64,000 nt of DNA from an uncultured SAR116 cluster alpha proteobacterium. Its GTDB lineage: Bacteria; Pseudomonadota; Alphaproteobacteria; Puniceispirillales; Marisalimonadaceae. Both the position numbers and the translations under genes were made by a program. Shown here piece after piece: positions 39,561-48,470 of this stretch. The notes beneath the pieces were generated by a model. It made no database searches, was not told the DNA's origin, and was given only the letters and a program-made list of their open reading frames with translations. Position 1 is the stretch's first letter; each line of letters starts with the position of its first letter. The DNA lies in contig CACNRW010000007.1 in assembly GCA_902622875.1 (NCBI GenBank), positions 17,219 to 81,218 on the forward strand, given 5' to 3'.

Positions 39561-40070
39561 TTAATCTTTTATAAAATTAAGATCTAAGTTTAATACAACC
39601 TCTCGTTCCACATAATTAATATCTTCCAAAAAATCTGAACTCATAGGCAAATAAAATTTTTTATCATTTTTTTTTACCTCTATTAACAAACCACCACCAA
39701 AATCGTTGAACGTAATGATTTCACCTAAACTATCTCGATTTAAGTTATAAACCTGAAAACCTAATAAATCTACTTGATAGAACTCATCATCTGCAAGCGT
39801 TGATAATTGATCTCTCTTAATAAGTAATTTTAAACCTCTTAATTTTTCTGCATCATTTCGTGTGGTAATATTTTCAATTTTACAAATAAGATTTTGTTTA
39901 ACTTTTCTAATAAATGTTAAATTTATTGGTTTACTAGAATTGTCTAAATAAAACTCCTTATAAGAAAAAAGATTTTCAGGGACTTCGGTGTAACTTTTTA
40001 GCTTCACTTCTCCTTTAATACCTTTAACTCCTACAAAGAGCCCTATTTCTAAAAAATTTTTATTAGACAA
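39561..40070 (-). CDS. rimM: 16S rRNA processing protein RimM
   Basis: The 169-residue protein helps mature the 30S head by binding S19. The N-terminal barrel begins EIGLFVGVKGIKGEVKLKSY, with ITTRNDAEKLRGLKLLIKRD in its second half; the PRC-barrel follows with LADDEFYQVDLLGFQVYN and a GEIITFNDFGGGLLIEV strand. It lies seven bases after rpsP and 15 before trmD. The family match is clear although identity is spread out. Confidence 0.92.
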   Translation of the reverse strand: MSNKNFLEIGLFVGVKGIKGEVKLKSYTEVPENLFSYKEFYLDNSSKPINLTFIRKVKQNLICKIENITTRNDAEKLRGLKLLIKRDQLSTLADDEFYQVDLLGFQVYNLNRDSLGEIITFNDFGGGLLIEVKKNDKKFYLPMSSDFLEDINYVEREVVLNLDLNFIKD

Positions 40071-40077
40071 AATTTAT

Positions 40078-40680
40078 TTATTCTTTTTTATCCTCTTCAG
40101 TTGGTGCTTCTGCTGCTGGTGCCTCTTCAGCTGGTGCTGGTGCTGCTGGTGCCTCTGCTGCTGATGCTTCTTCAGCTGGTGCTTCTTCAGCTGGTGCTTC
40201 TGCTGCTGATGCTTCTTCAGCTGGTGCCTCTGCTGCTGATGCTTCTTCAGCTGTTGCTACTGGTGCTTCTTCAGCTGGTGCTACTGGTGCTTCTTCAGCT
40301 GGTGCTACTGGTGCTTCTTCAGCTGGTGCTTCAGCTGCTGAAGCTAATTTTTCAGCTGCCTCTGCCTCTCTTTCTTTTCTTTTCTTACCTGGAGCGCTTT
40401 TGATAGGCTGGTCTCTAATTACTGGTGCTTTTACCAAACCATCTGAGGACAACATTTTTGCAACCCTTAGTGTAGGCTGTGCTCCTTTTGATATCCAGTA
40501 TTTTACTCTTTCTACATCCAATACAAGTCTTTCTGCATGATCTTTAGCCACCATAGGATTGTAAGAACCTAATCTTTCAATAAACTTTCCATCTCGTGGA
40601 GATAAAGCCTCGGCAACTACAATTTTGTAAAAAGGTCTCTTTTTAGCCCCACCTCTAGATAATCTAATTTTTAACGCCAT
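40078..40680 (-). CDS. rpsP: Ribosomal protein S16 with long Ala/Glu/Pro repeat tail
   Basis: The first ~95 residues are a normal S16 ([43 protein letters not shown]). After a basic [14 protein letters not shown] stretch comes a ~90-residue tail made almost only of Ala, Glu, Pro, Ser and Val in repeats such as APAEEAPV and [11 protein letters not shown]16 is usually 80-120 residues; alphaproteobacterial forms often have acidic-alanine tails, but 200 residues is long. The tail DNA is GC-rich and repetitive against an AT-rich background, which suggests growth by repeat expansion. The core should work normally in the 30S subunit; the tail is probably disordered and exposed. Confidence 0.96.
   Translation of the reverse strand: MALKIRLSRGGAKKRPFYKIVVAEALSPRDGKFIERLGSYNPMVAKDHAERLVLDVERVKYWISKGAQPTLRVAKMLSSDGLVKAPVIRDQPIKSAPGKKRKEREAEAAEKLASAAEAPAEEAPVAPAEEAPVAPAEEAPVATAEEASAAEAPAEEASAAEAPAEEAPAEEASAAEAPAAPAPAEEAPAAEAPTEEDKKE
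40261..40332. repeat. 24-bp tandem repeat inside rpsP tail
   Basis: Three almost identical 24-bp units (TGGTGCTTCTTCAGCTGGTGCTAC as two halves of the unit, plus strand) run at 40261-40284, 40285-40308 and 40309-40332, the last with one changed base near its end. They encode APAEEAPV repeats of S16 on the minus strand. Related but shuffled units continue down to about 40090. Unit length is a multiple of three, so copy-number change would keep the frame. Confidence 0.85.
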
Positions 40681-40709
40681 TTTTTTTCCTTGTATTAAAT
40701 TAATTAAGT

Positions 40710-42233
40710 TTATCGTCTTTTCTTTGATGGTTTTCCGCCCAAACCAGGTAAGCCAGCACCACCAAACCTATTCGCCATATTTCCTATATTAGGCATATTT
40801 CCACCCATCATTTTTTGCAATTCAGCCATCCTATTTGCATCCATAACTGGAGATTGACTTTCTGAAACTTGTTCTGAATTCGAGCTTCCACCCCCTAACG
40901 AAGACATCATATTTTTTAAACCACCTAGGCCACCCATTTTACCCATTTTTTTCATCATACGGGCCATATCTTGTTGCTGTTTTACAAGTCTATTTACATC
41001 AGAAACAGCTGTCCCTGATCCAAACGCAATTCTTTTTCTACGTGAAGCATTTAAAAGAGCAACATTAATTCTTTCCTTCTTAGTCATTGAGTAAATAATA
41101 GCTTCTTGTTTTGAAATAGCTTTATCGTTGAAATTATTTGCTGCCATTTGTTTCTGCAGTTTACCTATGCCAGGTAGCATTGACATAACACCACCTAAAC
41201 CACCCATTTTTTTGAGTTGTCCAATTTGCTTTAACATATCATTCATATCAAAACTGCCTTGAGACATTCTTTTCATCATATGGGCAGCATCTTCTTCAGC
41301 AATAGTTTCTGCTGCTTTTTCAACTAATGAAACGACATCACCCATGTCTAAAATCCTGCCAGCTGCTCTATCTGGATAAAATGGCTCTAATCCGTCTAAT
41401 TTTTCAGAAACACCAACAAATTTTATGGGACAACCCGTAACCGACCTCATAGATAACGCTGCACCACCTCTTGCATCACCGTCAGAACGAGTTAACACCA
41501 CACCTGATATTTTAATTAATTCTGAAAATGCTTTAGCAGTTTGAACAGCGTCCTGACCTGTCATTGCATCAGCAACTAATAAAGTTTCCGATGGATTTGA
41601 TAGTTTAAAAACTTCTTGAGCCTCTGACATCATGGCTGTATCCAAAGTCGTCCTTCCAGCAGTATCAAGAATCAACACATCTATTGCTTGAATTTTTGAT
41701 GCTGCCATTGCTCTTCTAGCTATTTTTTCTGGACTCTCCCCGTCTATCTCAGGTAGCACTAAAACCTCAGCTTGCTCACCTAGAATTTTAAGTTGTTCTC
41801 TTGCTGCTGGCCTATAAATATCAAGAGAAGCAAGCATTACTTTCTTTCTTTTTTTAGATTTTAAATGTAATGCTAACTTGCCCGCTGTTGTAGTTTTACC
41901 TGAACCTTGAAGGCCAACTAATAAAATAACTGCTGGTGGAGCATGATCAATTAGAAGTTCTGATTCATCTGATCCAAGAACTTCAATTAGTACGTCATTT
42001 ACTATCTTTATAACTTGCTGACCAGGAGTGACAGATCTTAATACTTCTTCGCCTACTGCTCTAATTCTGACCTTGTCAATGAACTCTCTAACCACTGATA
42101 AAGCAACGTCAGCATCCAATAGAGCTGCACGAACTTCTTTTAAGGCTGTGTCAACGTCACCTTCAGAGAGAGCGCCCCTTTTGGTAAGCCCTTTAAAAAC
42201 ATTTCCAAGTTTATCTGTTAAGTTTTCAAACAT
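40710..42233 (-). CDS. ffh: Signal recognition particle protein Ffh (SRP54)
   Basis: The 507-residue GTPase targets nascent membrane proteins. The N domain opens with [16 protein letters not shown]; the G domain has [30 protein letters not shown] and [14 protein letters not shown]; the methionine-rich M domain has [14 protein letters not shown] and an unusually Gly/Met-rich C-terminus ([16 protein letters not shown]). The ATG at 42233 fits the family; an upstream in-frame start at 42287 would add 18 unlikely residues. The receptor FtsY is encoded just upstream. The 4.5S RNA gene was not found in this window. Confidence 0.96.
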   Translation of the reverse strand: MFENLTDKLGNVFKGLTKRGALSEGDVDTALKEVRAALLDADVALSVVREFIDKVRIRAVGEEVLRSVTPGQQVIKIVNDVLIEVLGSDESELLIDHAPPAVILLVGLQGSGKTTTAGKLALHLKSKKRKKVMLASLDIYRPAAREQLKILGEQAEVLVLPEIDGESPEKIARRAMAASKIQAIDVLILDTAGRTTLDTAMMSEAQEVFKLSNPSETLLVADAMTGQDAVQTAKAFSELIKISGVVLTRSDGDARGGAALSMRSVTGCPIKFVGVSEKLDGLEPFYPDRAAGRILDMGDVVSLVEKAAETIAEEDAAHMMKRMSQGSFDMNDMLKQIGQLKKMGGLGGVMSMLPGIGKLQKQMAANNFNDKAISKQEAIIYSMTKKERINVALLNASRRKRIAFGSGTAVSDVNRLVKQQQDMARMMKKMGKMGGLGGLKNMMSSLGGGSSNSEQVSESQSPVMDANRMAELQKMMGGNMPNIGNMANRFGGAGLPGLGGKPSKKRR

Positions 42234-42328
42234 TTTAATACCAAATCTAATATTCAAACCACAATTACGCCCGTGCTTGAAACTCAAGGACGTGCGCTAA
42301 TAATCTTAATAAATAAATATAAAGATGA

Positions 42329-42355
42329 ATTACAAAAATTTAGTATTTAAGTCAA
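42329..42355 (-). promoter_or_regulatory. Possible promoter upstream of ffh
   Basis: On the minus strand TTGACT (42355-42350) is followed by TGTAAT (42334-42329), matching -35 and -10 consensus at 5 of 6 positions each, but with a short 15-base spacer. It lies in the gap after ftsY and would drive ffh-rpsP-rimM-trmD-rplS separately from the mtaB-ftsY genes. Confidence 0.3.
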
Positions 42356-42368
42356 GTTAAAGTAATCT

Positions 42369-43307
42369 CTATATTTCATCTAGGCCAGCTAATGCTCTAG
42401 AAAAAGAAGTAGCTTTAAAAGTTTGAAGATCATCTAATCCCTCTCCAACGCCAACAGCATGAATTGGAATTTTGTAACTTTCAGCTAATGAAACAACAAC
42501 CCCACCTTTTGCACTACCATCTAATTTAGTTATTATCATCCCCGTTAAACCAATTGCTTCATTAAAACTTTTTAGTTGGGAATGTGCATTCTGTCCAACA
42601 GTTCCATCTAAAACAACAACTTTTTGATGAGGGGCATTTTTATCTAATTTACTCAGTACCTTGCATGTCTTAGTAAGTTCTTCCATTAAGTCTTTTTTAT
42701 TTTGTAATCTTCCAGCAGTATCTACAATAACAATATCCTTACCCTCATTTTTTGCTAATTGCAGAGCTTTAAATGCAACAGCAGCAGAGTCTCCCCCATC
42801 TACACCAGAAACTACATGTGCACCAACTCTTTTGCCCCACGTTTTTAATTGTTCTACCGCTGCAGCTCTAAATGTGTCTGACGCCGCCAAAACTACTGTT
42901 TTATTTTGAATTCTAAATTGTTCAGCTAATTTAGCGGCAGTAGTAGTTTTCCCAGATCCATTTACACCCGCTAAAAAAAGTACATGAGGTTTAGAAGTTA
43001 TATTTTCAAAAAGATTTTTTTCACATGGTAATAAAATTTGTTCAATTTCCGAAGCTAATGTTTTGGCAACATCTAATTTTTCTACTTCTTTATTTTTATT
43101 TAATTCAAATTTTTGGTCTTTAATTTTTTTTGTTATTCTAGCTGCCACTTCAATACCAAGGTCAGCTAAAATCAATTGATCTTCTATGTTATCAACTGTT
43201 TCTTGATCGATACTTTTTTTTCCAGTTATTGAAGCTAGAGCATCTTCTACTTTTGATGCTGATTTACTTAATCCTGTTTTAAGTTTTTTAAACCAATTTA
43301 GTGCCAT
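42369..43307 (-). CDS. ftsY: Signal recognition particle receptor FtsY
   Basis: The 312-residue SRP GTPase has an N domain (NWFKKLKTGLSKSASKVEDAL), P-loop [50 protein letters not shown], and GMIITKLDGSAKGG. The acidic A domain of Escherichia coli FtsY is missing, as in most Alphaproteobacteria. It docks Ffh at the inner membrane. It starts 17 bases after the stop of mtaB. Confidence 0.96.
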   Translation of the reverse strand: MALNWFKKLKTGLSKSASKVEDALASITGKKSIDQETVDNIEDQLILADLGIEVAARITKKIKDQKFELNKNKEVEKLDVAKTLASEIEQILLPCEKNLFENITSKPHVLFLAGVNGSGKTTTAAKLAEQFRIQNKTVVLAASDTFRAAAVEQLKTWGKRVGAHVVSGVDGGDSAAVAFKALQLAKNEGKDIVIVDTAGRLQNKKDLMEELTKTCKVLSKLDKNAPHQKVVVLDGTVGQNAHSQLKSFNEAIGLTGMIITKLDGSAKGGVVVSLAESYKIPIHAVGVGEGLDDLQTFKATSFSRALAGLDEI

Positions 43308-43324
43308 GAATCTTCACTTGTGAT

Positions 43325-44617
43325 TTAATTGAAAACATTACCAACTAATCCTTCGGAATTTACATCTACTATTTTTGTAGATATAATTGAACTATCCTTT
43401 ACAACATCGTTCAATTTAACCTTTGAAAAATTTGAGGCGTGACCAACTGAGTTTTTCTCTATCAGAACATTTTGTATTGTACCAATTTGATTTTCAAGGA
43501 AAATTTCATGTTGTTTCTTTGCTAAATTCCTTAAATCTTTAGCTCTTTTTTTTATATCAACACTTAACACTTCAGGCATTTTTGAAGCTACAGTATTATC
43601 TCTTTTTGAATAAGGAAAAACATGGACAAAAGTAATATTTGCTTCTTTAATAAGTTTTATACTTTTATTATGAGCGTTTATATCTTCAGTTGGAAACCCA
43701 GCAATGAAGTCACCACCAAACACAATATCACTACGTCTTCTTTTAGCTTCATTTACAAAATTTATTACATCTCTATATAAATGTCTTCTTTTCATTCTTT
43801 TAAGGATTAAATCGTCACCATGTTGAATTGATAAATGAATATGAGGCATTAACCTTTGTTCATTTTCAAAAGCATCCATTAATTCAAAATCAACTTCGGC
43901 AGGGTCAAGCGAAGAAAGTCTAAGTCTGGGGAGATTAGGAATGTTTTTTAGTATTTTTTTTACCAATAAACCTAAACTAGGCTTCCCAAAAATATCGTTG
44001 CCCCAAGAAGTTAGATCAACTCCTGTAAGAACAACTTCTTTTATACCATTATCTATAAGTGAATTAATAGAAGTTATTACATTTTGGGTTGAAACTGATC
44101 TACTTGGTCCTCTTCCAAATGGGATAATGCAAAATGTACATCTGTGGTCACAACCGTTCTGAACTTGGATAAAACCTCGTGTGTGTTTGTTAAATGACTC
44201 CACAAGATGTTCAGATGTTTGTTTTACTTGCATAATGTTTTGAACAAAAACTTTATTATTATTTTCAAGATTTATACCTACATCAAAATTACCCCAAAAT
44301 TTATCGTCAAGTTTTTCTCTGTTACCAATAACAAAGTTAACTTCAGACATGGAACTCCATTTCTCTGGATTTATTTGAGCTGCACAACCAGTTACTAAAA
44401 TTTTTGCAGCAGGTCTTTTTTTTTTAACTGACCTTATTGCTTGTCTAGCTTGACGCTCTGCTTCACTAGTAACTGCGCAAGTATTGAAAATTATTAAATC
44501 ACCATGCCCGTACTTACTAGCATGATCACTCATAACCTGGCTTTCCCAAATATTTAATCTACAACCAAATGTTTTAATCTCAGGTGATGAATTCTTATTT
44601 CTAGATTTTATTTTCAA
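43325..44617 (-). CDS. mtaB: tRNA t6A37 methylthiotransferase MtaB
   Basis: The 430-residue radical-SAM enzyme converts t6A37 to ms2t6A in tRNAs reading ANN codons. The N-terminal domain binds a second cluster through Cys19 (TFGCRLN), Cys47 (FNTCAVT) and Cys78 (VTGCAAQ). The radical-SAM site is Cys156-x3-Cys160-x2-Cys163 (GCDHRCTFCIIP). A C-terminal TRAM-like segment is present but short and divergent. QTKG-type and MiaB differences (NTCAVT rather than NTCSIR) favour MtaB. It follows dapF immediately and precedes ftsY by 17 bases. Confidence 0.93.
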   Translation of the reverse strand: MKIKSRNKNSSPEIKTFGCRLNIWESQVMSDHASKYGHGDLIIFNTCAVTSEAERQARQAIRSVKKKRPAAKILVTGCAAQINPEKWSSMSEVNFVIGNREKLDDKFWGNFDVGINLENNNKVFVQNIMQVKQTSEHLVESFNKHTRGFIQVQNGCDHRCTFCIIPFGRGPSRSVSTQNVITSINSLIDNGIKEVVLTGVDLTSWGNDIFGKPSLGLLVKKILKNIPNLPRLRLSSLDPAEVDFELMDAFENEQRLMPHIHLSIQHGDDLILKRMKRRHLYRDVINFVNEAKRRRSDIVFGGDFIAGFPTEDINAHNKSIKLIKEANITFVHVFPYSKRDNTVASKMPEVLSVDIKKRAKDLRNLAKKQHEIFLENQIGTIQNVLIEKNSVGHASNFSKVKLNDVVKDSSIISTKIVDVNSEGLVGNVFN

Positions 44618-45430
44618 TTAATCACCTATTATACCTTCATATACTTTTTCTGTTTCACCAGAAAGTGTTACGGTTCCATTGTTTAACCACTCAATAAACA
44701 AACTTCCACCATCTAGGATAATTTTATTTGATTTAGAACTTTTATTTTTTTTAAAAGCTGCGACTAATGAAGCACATGCTCCTGAGCCACAAGCCATAGT
44801 TATACCTACACCTCTTTCCCATACACGCATTCTTATTGTTTTATCATCTAAAACACACACAAACTCTATATTTGTTAATTCAGGAAAATTTATATTTTTT
44901 TCTAGGCGAGGACCAACTATATTTAGATCTAAACTTTCAAGTTCATCTATGTTTTGCATAAAGACAACAGCGTGCGGATTACCCATAGATAAACAAAAAG
45001 CTTCAAACTCGTCTAACAAAACCTTTTGGGTATTTTGTTCTCTTGATAGTGGAATATCCTTCCAATCAAATTTAGGTTCACCCATGTTAACTGTTACCAG
45101 ATTATTATTTTTTGTACATGGCAAATTACCCGTAATACTTTCAATATTCAAAGAATTCAAATTATCTCTTTTCATTAAATAGTCTGCAACACATCTTGTA
45201 CCATTTCCACATGCTCCAGTTTCTGAACCGTCTGAGTTGTACATGGTCACCTTAAAATTATGCGATTTCGCAGTATCTTCAACTATTAGAACTTGATCAC
45301 AGCCAATCCCAAGTCGTCTATTACTAATTTTTTTTATAAATTTTGTATCATGTACAATTAAGTCTTTAATATTGTCAAAAATAATAAAATCATTGCCCAA
45401 CCCATGCATTTTAATAAATGGTATTTTCAA
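44618..45430 (-). CDS. dapF: Diaminopimelate epimerase
   Basis: The 270-residue enzyme interconverts LL- and meso-diaminopimelate for lysine and peptidoglycan. The two catalytic Cys are in SDGSETGACGNGTRC and TMACGSGACASLVAA; the N-terminus KIPFIKMHGLGNDFIIFDN is the family signature. The best start is TTG at 45430, seven bases after AAGGA and at the place where homologues begin. An ATG at 45466 is also in frame but would overlap xthA by 11 bases and put that box inside the gene. It abuts mtaB. Confidence 0.95.
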   Translation of the reverse strand: MKIPFIKMHGLGNDFIIFDNIKDLIVHDTKFIKKISNRRLGIGCDQVLIVEDTAKSHNFKVTMYNSDGSETGACGNGTRCVADYLMKRDNLNSLNIESITGNLPCTKNNNLVTVNMGEPKFDWKDIPLSREQNTQKVLLDEFEAFCLSMGNPHAVVFMQNIDELESLDLNIVGPRLEKNINFPELTNIEFVCVLDDKTIRMRVWERGVGITMACGSGACASLVAAFKKNKSSKSNKIILDGGSLFIEWLNNGTVTLSGETEKVYEGIIGD

Positions 45431-45455
45431 AAATTTTTCCTTATAATTTTTACTA

Positions 45456-46241
45456 CTAAATATCAATTTCTACAATAATTGGGACGTGATCAGAGGGTCT
45501 TTCCCATGATCTAGTATCTTTATAAATAACACCAGATTTAACTTGTGGAAATATTTTTTTAGATACCCAAAAATGATCTAATCTTCTTCCTCTATTTGAG
45601 ACTTCCCAATTCCTACTTCTATAAGACCACCAAGAATATAATTTTTCATTACTTGGAATTAACTCCCTCATTACGTCAGCCCATTCACCAGTTTGAATAA
45701 TATCTATTAAAGTCGATGTTTCTATTGGTGTATGAGAAACTACATTCAACAGTTGTTTATGTGACCAAACATCATGCTCTAAAGGTGCTATGTTTAGGTC
45801 TCCTACTAAAATTTTATTTGTTTTTTTGTATTTTTGAAAATAATTTTTCATTTCGTTCAAGAAAGAAATTTTATGATTAAATTTCGGATTCTTATAAATG
45901 TCAGGTTCATCACCACCAGCTGGGATATAAAAATTATGGAGTTCTATATTTTTATTTAGTTTTACTGAAATGTGTCTAGTATCATTCTTCCCACACCAAT
46001 TTATAAAGTTTTCATCTTCAAGTTTAAAATTAGATAAAATTGCCACACCATTATAAGATTTTTCTCCTCGATAATTTTGATATTTTAATCCAATGTTTTC
46101 AAATTCTTTGGTGGGAAAATATTGATCTGGTGTTTTAGTTTCTTGGAGGCATATAATATCTATATCACATTCTCTTACAAAACGAAGAACCTGTTCTAGA
46201 CGTAACCTAATAGAGTTTATGTTCCAAGTCGCAATTCTCAC
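45456..46241 (-). CDS. xthA: Exodeoxyribonuclease III
   Basis: The 261-residue Mg-dependent nuclease repairs abasic sites and trims 3' ends. Catalytic motifs of the EEP superfamily are all present: WNINSIRLR, CLQETKT with the metal Glu, NFYIPAGGDEPD, LVGDLNIAPLEHDVW, RRLDHFWVS and the final SDHVPIIVEI with the Asp-His pair. It is probably the first gene of xthA-dapF-mtaB-ftsY; in many Alphaproteobacteria it is found close to lolA and ftsK, which here lie about 7 kb away across a glycan island. Confidence 0.95.
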   Translation of the reverse strand: MRIATWNINSIRLRLEQVLRFVRECDIDIICLQETKTPDQYFPTKEFENIGLKYQNYRGEKSYNGVAILSNFKLEDENFINWCGKNDTRHISVKLNKNIELHNFYIPAGGDEPDIYKNPKFNHKISFLNEMKNYFQKYKKTNKILVGDLNIAPLEHDVWSHKQLLNVVSHTPIETSTLIDIIQTGEWADVMRELIPSNEKLYSWWSYRSRNWEVSNRGRRLDHFWVSKKIFPQVKSGVIYKDTRSWERPSDHVPIIVEIDI

Positions 46242-46578
46242 TCAAAATCCTCTTCAACATATTTTAATTTTTTTTAGAACTTTAAAATGCAATACCTATC
46301 AGCAATATAAATAATAATAAATGAAACTCAATAATAATTCTTATTGTTGATCCTTAATGTTTTTGCAAATATTGTTAAATTATACTTCATGGAACACCTA
46401 ATCATTTTAGCGATATTTGAATCTTAAAAATTTATTCAAAAATTTTTTTTAATTTATTTTATTTGATTGCTAAAAGACTCACAAAACGAGATCTAAATAT
46501 ATGATAAACATTGAAAAAATAAATTTTGAAGTTACTCACCATATTTACATGTCAACAATTTTAAATTATAAATAGTTT
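46242..46578. other. AT-rich intergenic region without a clear gene
   Basis: These 337 bases separate xthA from the first gene of the glycan island. They are very AT-rich and hold short open frames only; the longest just before the next gene (46501-46575) codes for 24 residues with no recognisable features. Divergent promoters for xthA and the methyltransferase are expected here, but I could not pick out a convincing -35/-10 pair or an RNA gene. Confidence 0.6.
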
Positions 46579-47250
46579 ATGATAATACGTGGTATGAATG
46601 AAACAAATATATGGGATTATGAAAATGCTTTTTATTGGTATTCTTCACCCACTAGATTAAATAAACTTCTTGCTCACTTTGAACTTTACAAATCAATAAG
46701 TGATCTTCCTGGTCATATATTAGAGTTTGGAGTTTTTAAAGGGGTATCTCTAATAAGGCTTGCTACATTTAGGTCAACTTTAGAAAATGATTTTGCCAGA
46801 AAAATAGTAGGGTTTGATGCTTTTGGTAAATTCCCCAAAAAAGGTTTGAAATTAAAAATTGATCAAGATTTTAGTATTCACCATGATAAAAGTGCTGGAA
46901 ATGGTCTAGATGTTAAAACTCTCAAAAATATTTTAAATAAGAAAGGCTTTAAAAATATTGAGTTAATTAAAGGAAATATTATAAAAACATTACCAAAGTA
47001 TCTTGATGATAATCCTGAGACGAGAATCGCATTTCTACATTTAGATATGGATGTTAAAGAACCAACTGATTTAGCATTGAATTTACTATTTGATAGAGTG
47101 GTTCCAGGTGGCTTGATCATATTGGACGATTACAATGCTGTAGCAGGTGAGACTATTTCAGTGGACGAATTTGTTAAGAAAAATAAATTAAAAATTGAAA
47201 AATTGCCTTATTATTATCTTCCTGCATTTATAAGAAAACCTTTTAAATAA
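46579..47250 (+). CDS. TylF/MycF-like O-methyltransferase
   Basis: The 223-residue protein belongs to the macrocin O-methyltransferase (TylF) family. The SAM site is HILEFGVFKGVSLIRLA near residues 46-62, followed by VGFDAFGKFPKK, and the metal-binding acidic residues lie in FLHLDMDVKEPTDLAL and IILDDYNAVAGE. TylF enzymes methylate sugar hydroxyls, and similar proteins in marine bacteria sit in surface-glycan clusters as here. ATG at 46579 or 46594 may be the start. It is the only plus-strand gene at the left end of the island and stands alone, 402 bases from the next gene. Confidence 0.82.
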   Translation: MIIRGMNETNIWDYENAFYWYSSPTRLNKLLAHFELYKSISDLPGHILEFGVFKGVSLIRLATFRSTLENDFARKIVGFDAFGKFPKKGLKLKIDQDFSIHHDKSAGNGLDVKTLKNILNKKGFKNIELIKGNIIKTLPKYLDDNPETRIAFLHLDMDVKEPTDLALNLLFDRVVPGGLIILDDYNAVAGETISVDEFVKKNKLKIEKLPYYYLPAFIRKPFK

Positions 47251-47652
47251 ATTAAATAACATAAAAAACTTTAAAGCTTTGAAAGAATCTAGTGTAATTG
47301 TATTTGACGTTATTATTCAACTGGATAACATAATGGTTTTCATATTGAAAAATATGGATGCAACTAAATTGTCGAAACTTTCAAACGAAAATTAGGTTTT
47401 TTATTTCTTCAGAAACAAGAAATTTTCCCTATGTAAGAATTGTTTTTTGGTCATAAGAAATTATCTCAATTAATAAATTTAGAAAATGTTTAACAAATAA
47501 AGATGAAATAAAAAAGTATTTTTATTAAGAATTTAAGGCTATATTGTATTTCTGGATTAACATTTGTTTAATAAAATTCATCAACAATCAAATAGAATTC
47601 TTTATTACAAATTTGACAACATTGCCTTATTATATGACACAAACTGACTAGA
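47251..47652. other. Gene-free gap, possibly decayed coding sequence
   Basis: This 402-base gap lies between two convergent methyltransferase genes. One plus-strand frame reads as short protein-like pieces interrupted by stops, for example RFFISSETRNFPYVRIVFWS ending at about 47458, and further pieces follow in nearby frames. That could be the remains of a gene, but AT-rich random sequence gives similar pieces, and I recognise no family. No hairpin terminator, tRNA or repeat is seen. Confidence 0.35.
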
Positions 47653-48312
47653 TTATTGTTTTTTAAAAAACAACTCTTTTCCTTCACCACCCACAATTTT
47701 ATAATTAAGCTTGGTTAAAAAATTATTTATTTTCTTCACGTATGCGAGTTCTTCTTTATTTCTTCTAGCACACTCAATACATAGTAATGGGTTATTTGTC
47801 TTTAATGTTTTATACCCACCCTTTAAGACAAATAACTCGTAAAATTGAACGTCTATTTTGATATAATCTACATTTGTAAATCCGTAATCATCTAATCTTT
47901 TTTTTTCAATTCTAATCGGTTTAGCCTGCGTTAGAGCAAAATCATTTAATGAATTAGAACCAATACCCTCTTCTGAAATAAGTAAATCTCCGTTTCCATT
48001 TTGATTTGAGAGGGCTACATTGTATAATTCATAATTATTAAATCCTTTTAAGTTTTCTATTAAACAATCTGAACTGTTTTTGTACGGTTCAAAGCAAATA
48101 GTTCTTTTAAAGATTTTACATAAGTCTTTAGTCCAAAAACCAACACATGCTCCTACATCAATAGCAGTGTCAAATCTGTCAACAAATTGAATTGATTTAT
48201 CTCTTTGAAGCTTTTGATATTCCCCTGGGAATCTGGAATTTTTTGCCTCAAATAAGTAATGAGAGAAATGCTTTTCACCATCTGGTAAGTACCAACCTTC
48301 AACGAGCTTCAT
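47653..48312 (-). CDS. FkbM-family methyltransferase
   Basis: The 219-residue protein is a SAM-dependent methyltransferase of the FkbM type. The SAM loop is DTAIDVGACVGFWTKDL, then CFEPYKNSSDCLIENL, YNVALSNQNGNGDLL, and the FkbM-specific IEKKRLDDYG...VDYIKIDVQFYELFVLKGG segment. The ATG at 48312 follows an AGGAG box by seven bases; the open frame extends 24 codons further upstream (48384) but has no good start signal. FkbM enzymes usually O-methylate sugars in surface polysaccharides or glycolipids. It is divergent from the next glycan genes. Confidence 0.87.
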   Translation of the reverse strand: MKLVEGWYLPDGEKHFSHYLFEAKNSRFPGEYQKLQRDKSIQFVDRFDTAIDVGACVGFWTKDLCKIFKRTICFEPYKNSSDCLIENLKGFNNYELYNVALSNQNGNGDLLISEEGIGSNSLNDFALTQAKPIRIEKKRLDDYGFTNVDYIKIDVQFYELFVLKGGYKTLKTNNPLLCIECARRNKEELAYVKKINNFLTKLNYKIVGGEGKELFFKKQ

Positions 48313-48470
48313 TTTAAAACTCCTATTTTTTTTGTAAGTCAATTTAATATACAGATTAATAATAGCAAAAATATTTAATGTCATGGACTATAATAATTTT
48401 TATCTTTATATATCTATTTACATGAAAAATTAAATTCAAAATTGTCTAAAATTAATATATTTAAATAGTT

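Noticed and set aside
40101-40403. Leu/Val-rich open frame on the plus strand opposite the S16 tail
   Set aside because: It is the mirror image of the Ala/Glu/Pro repeat coding for S16; repeats keep any frame open, and the product looks like no protein.
42288-42368. SRP 4.5S RNA gene in the gap between ffh and ftsY
   Set aside because: The gap lacks the conserved SRP RNA core (the GGTCCGGAAGGAAGCAGCC-type loop region) and is mostly A/T.
44679-45182. Open frame of 167 codons antisense to dapF
   Set aside because: dapF is certain from its catalytic motifs; the antisense frame is a by-product of its codon use.
46501-46575. 24-codon open frame just before the TylF-like gene
   Set aside because: Too short, no ribosome-binding site of note and no recognisable feature; likely chance.
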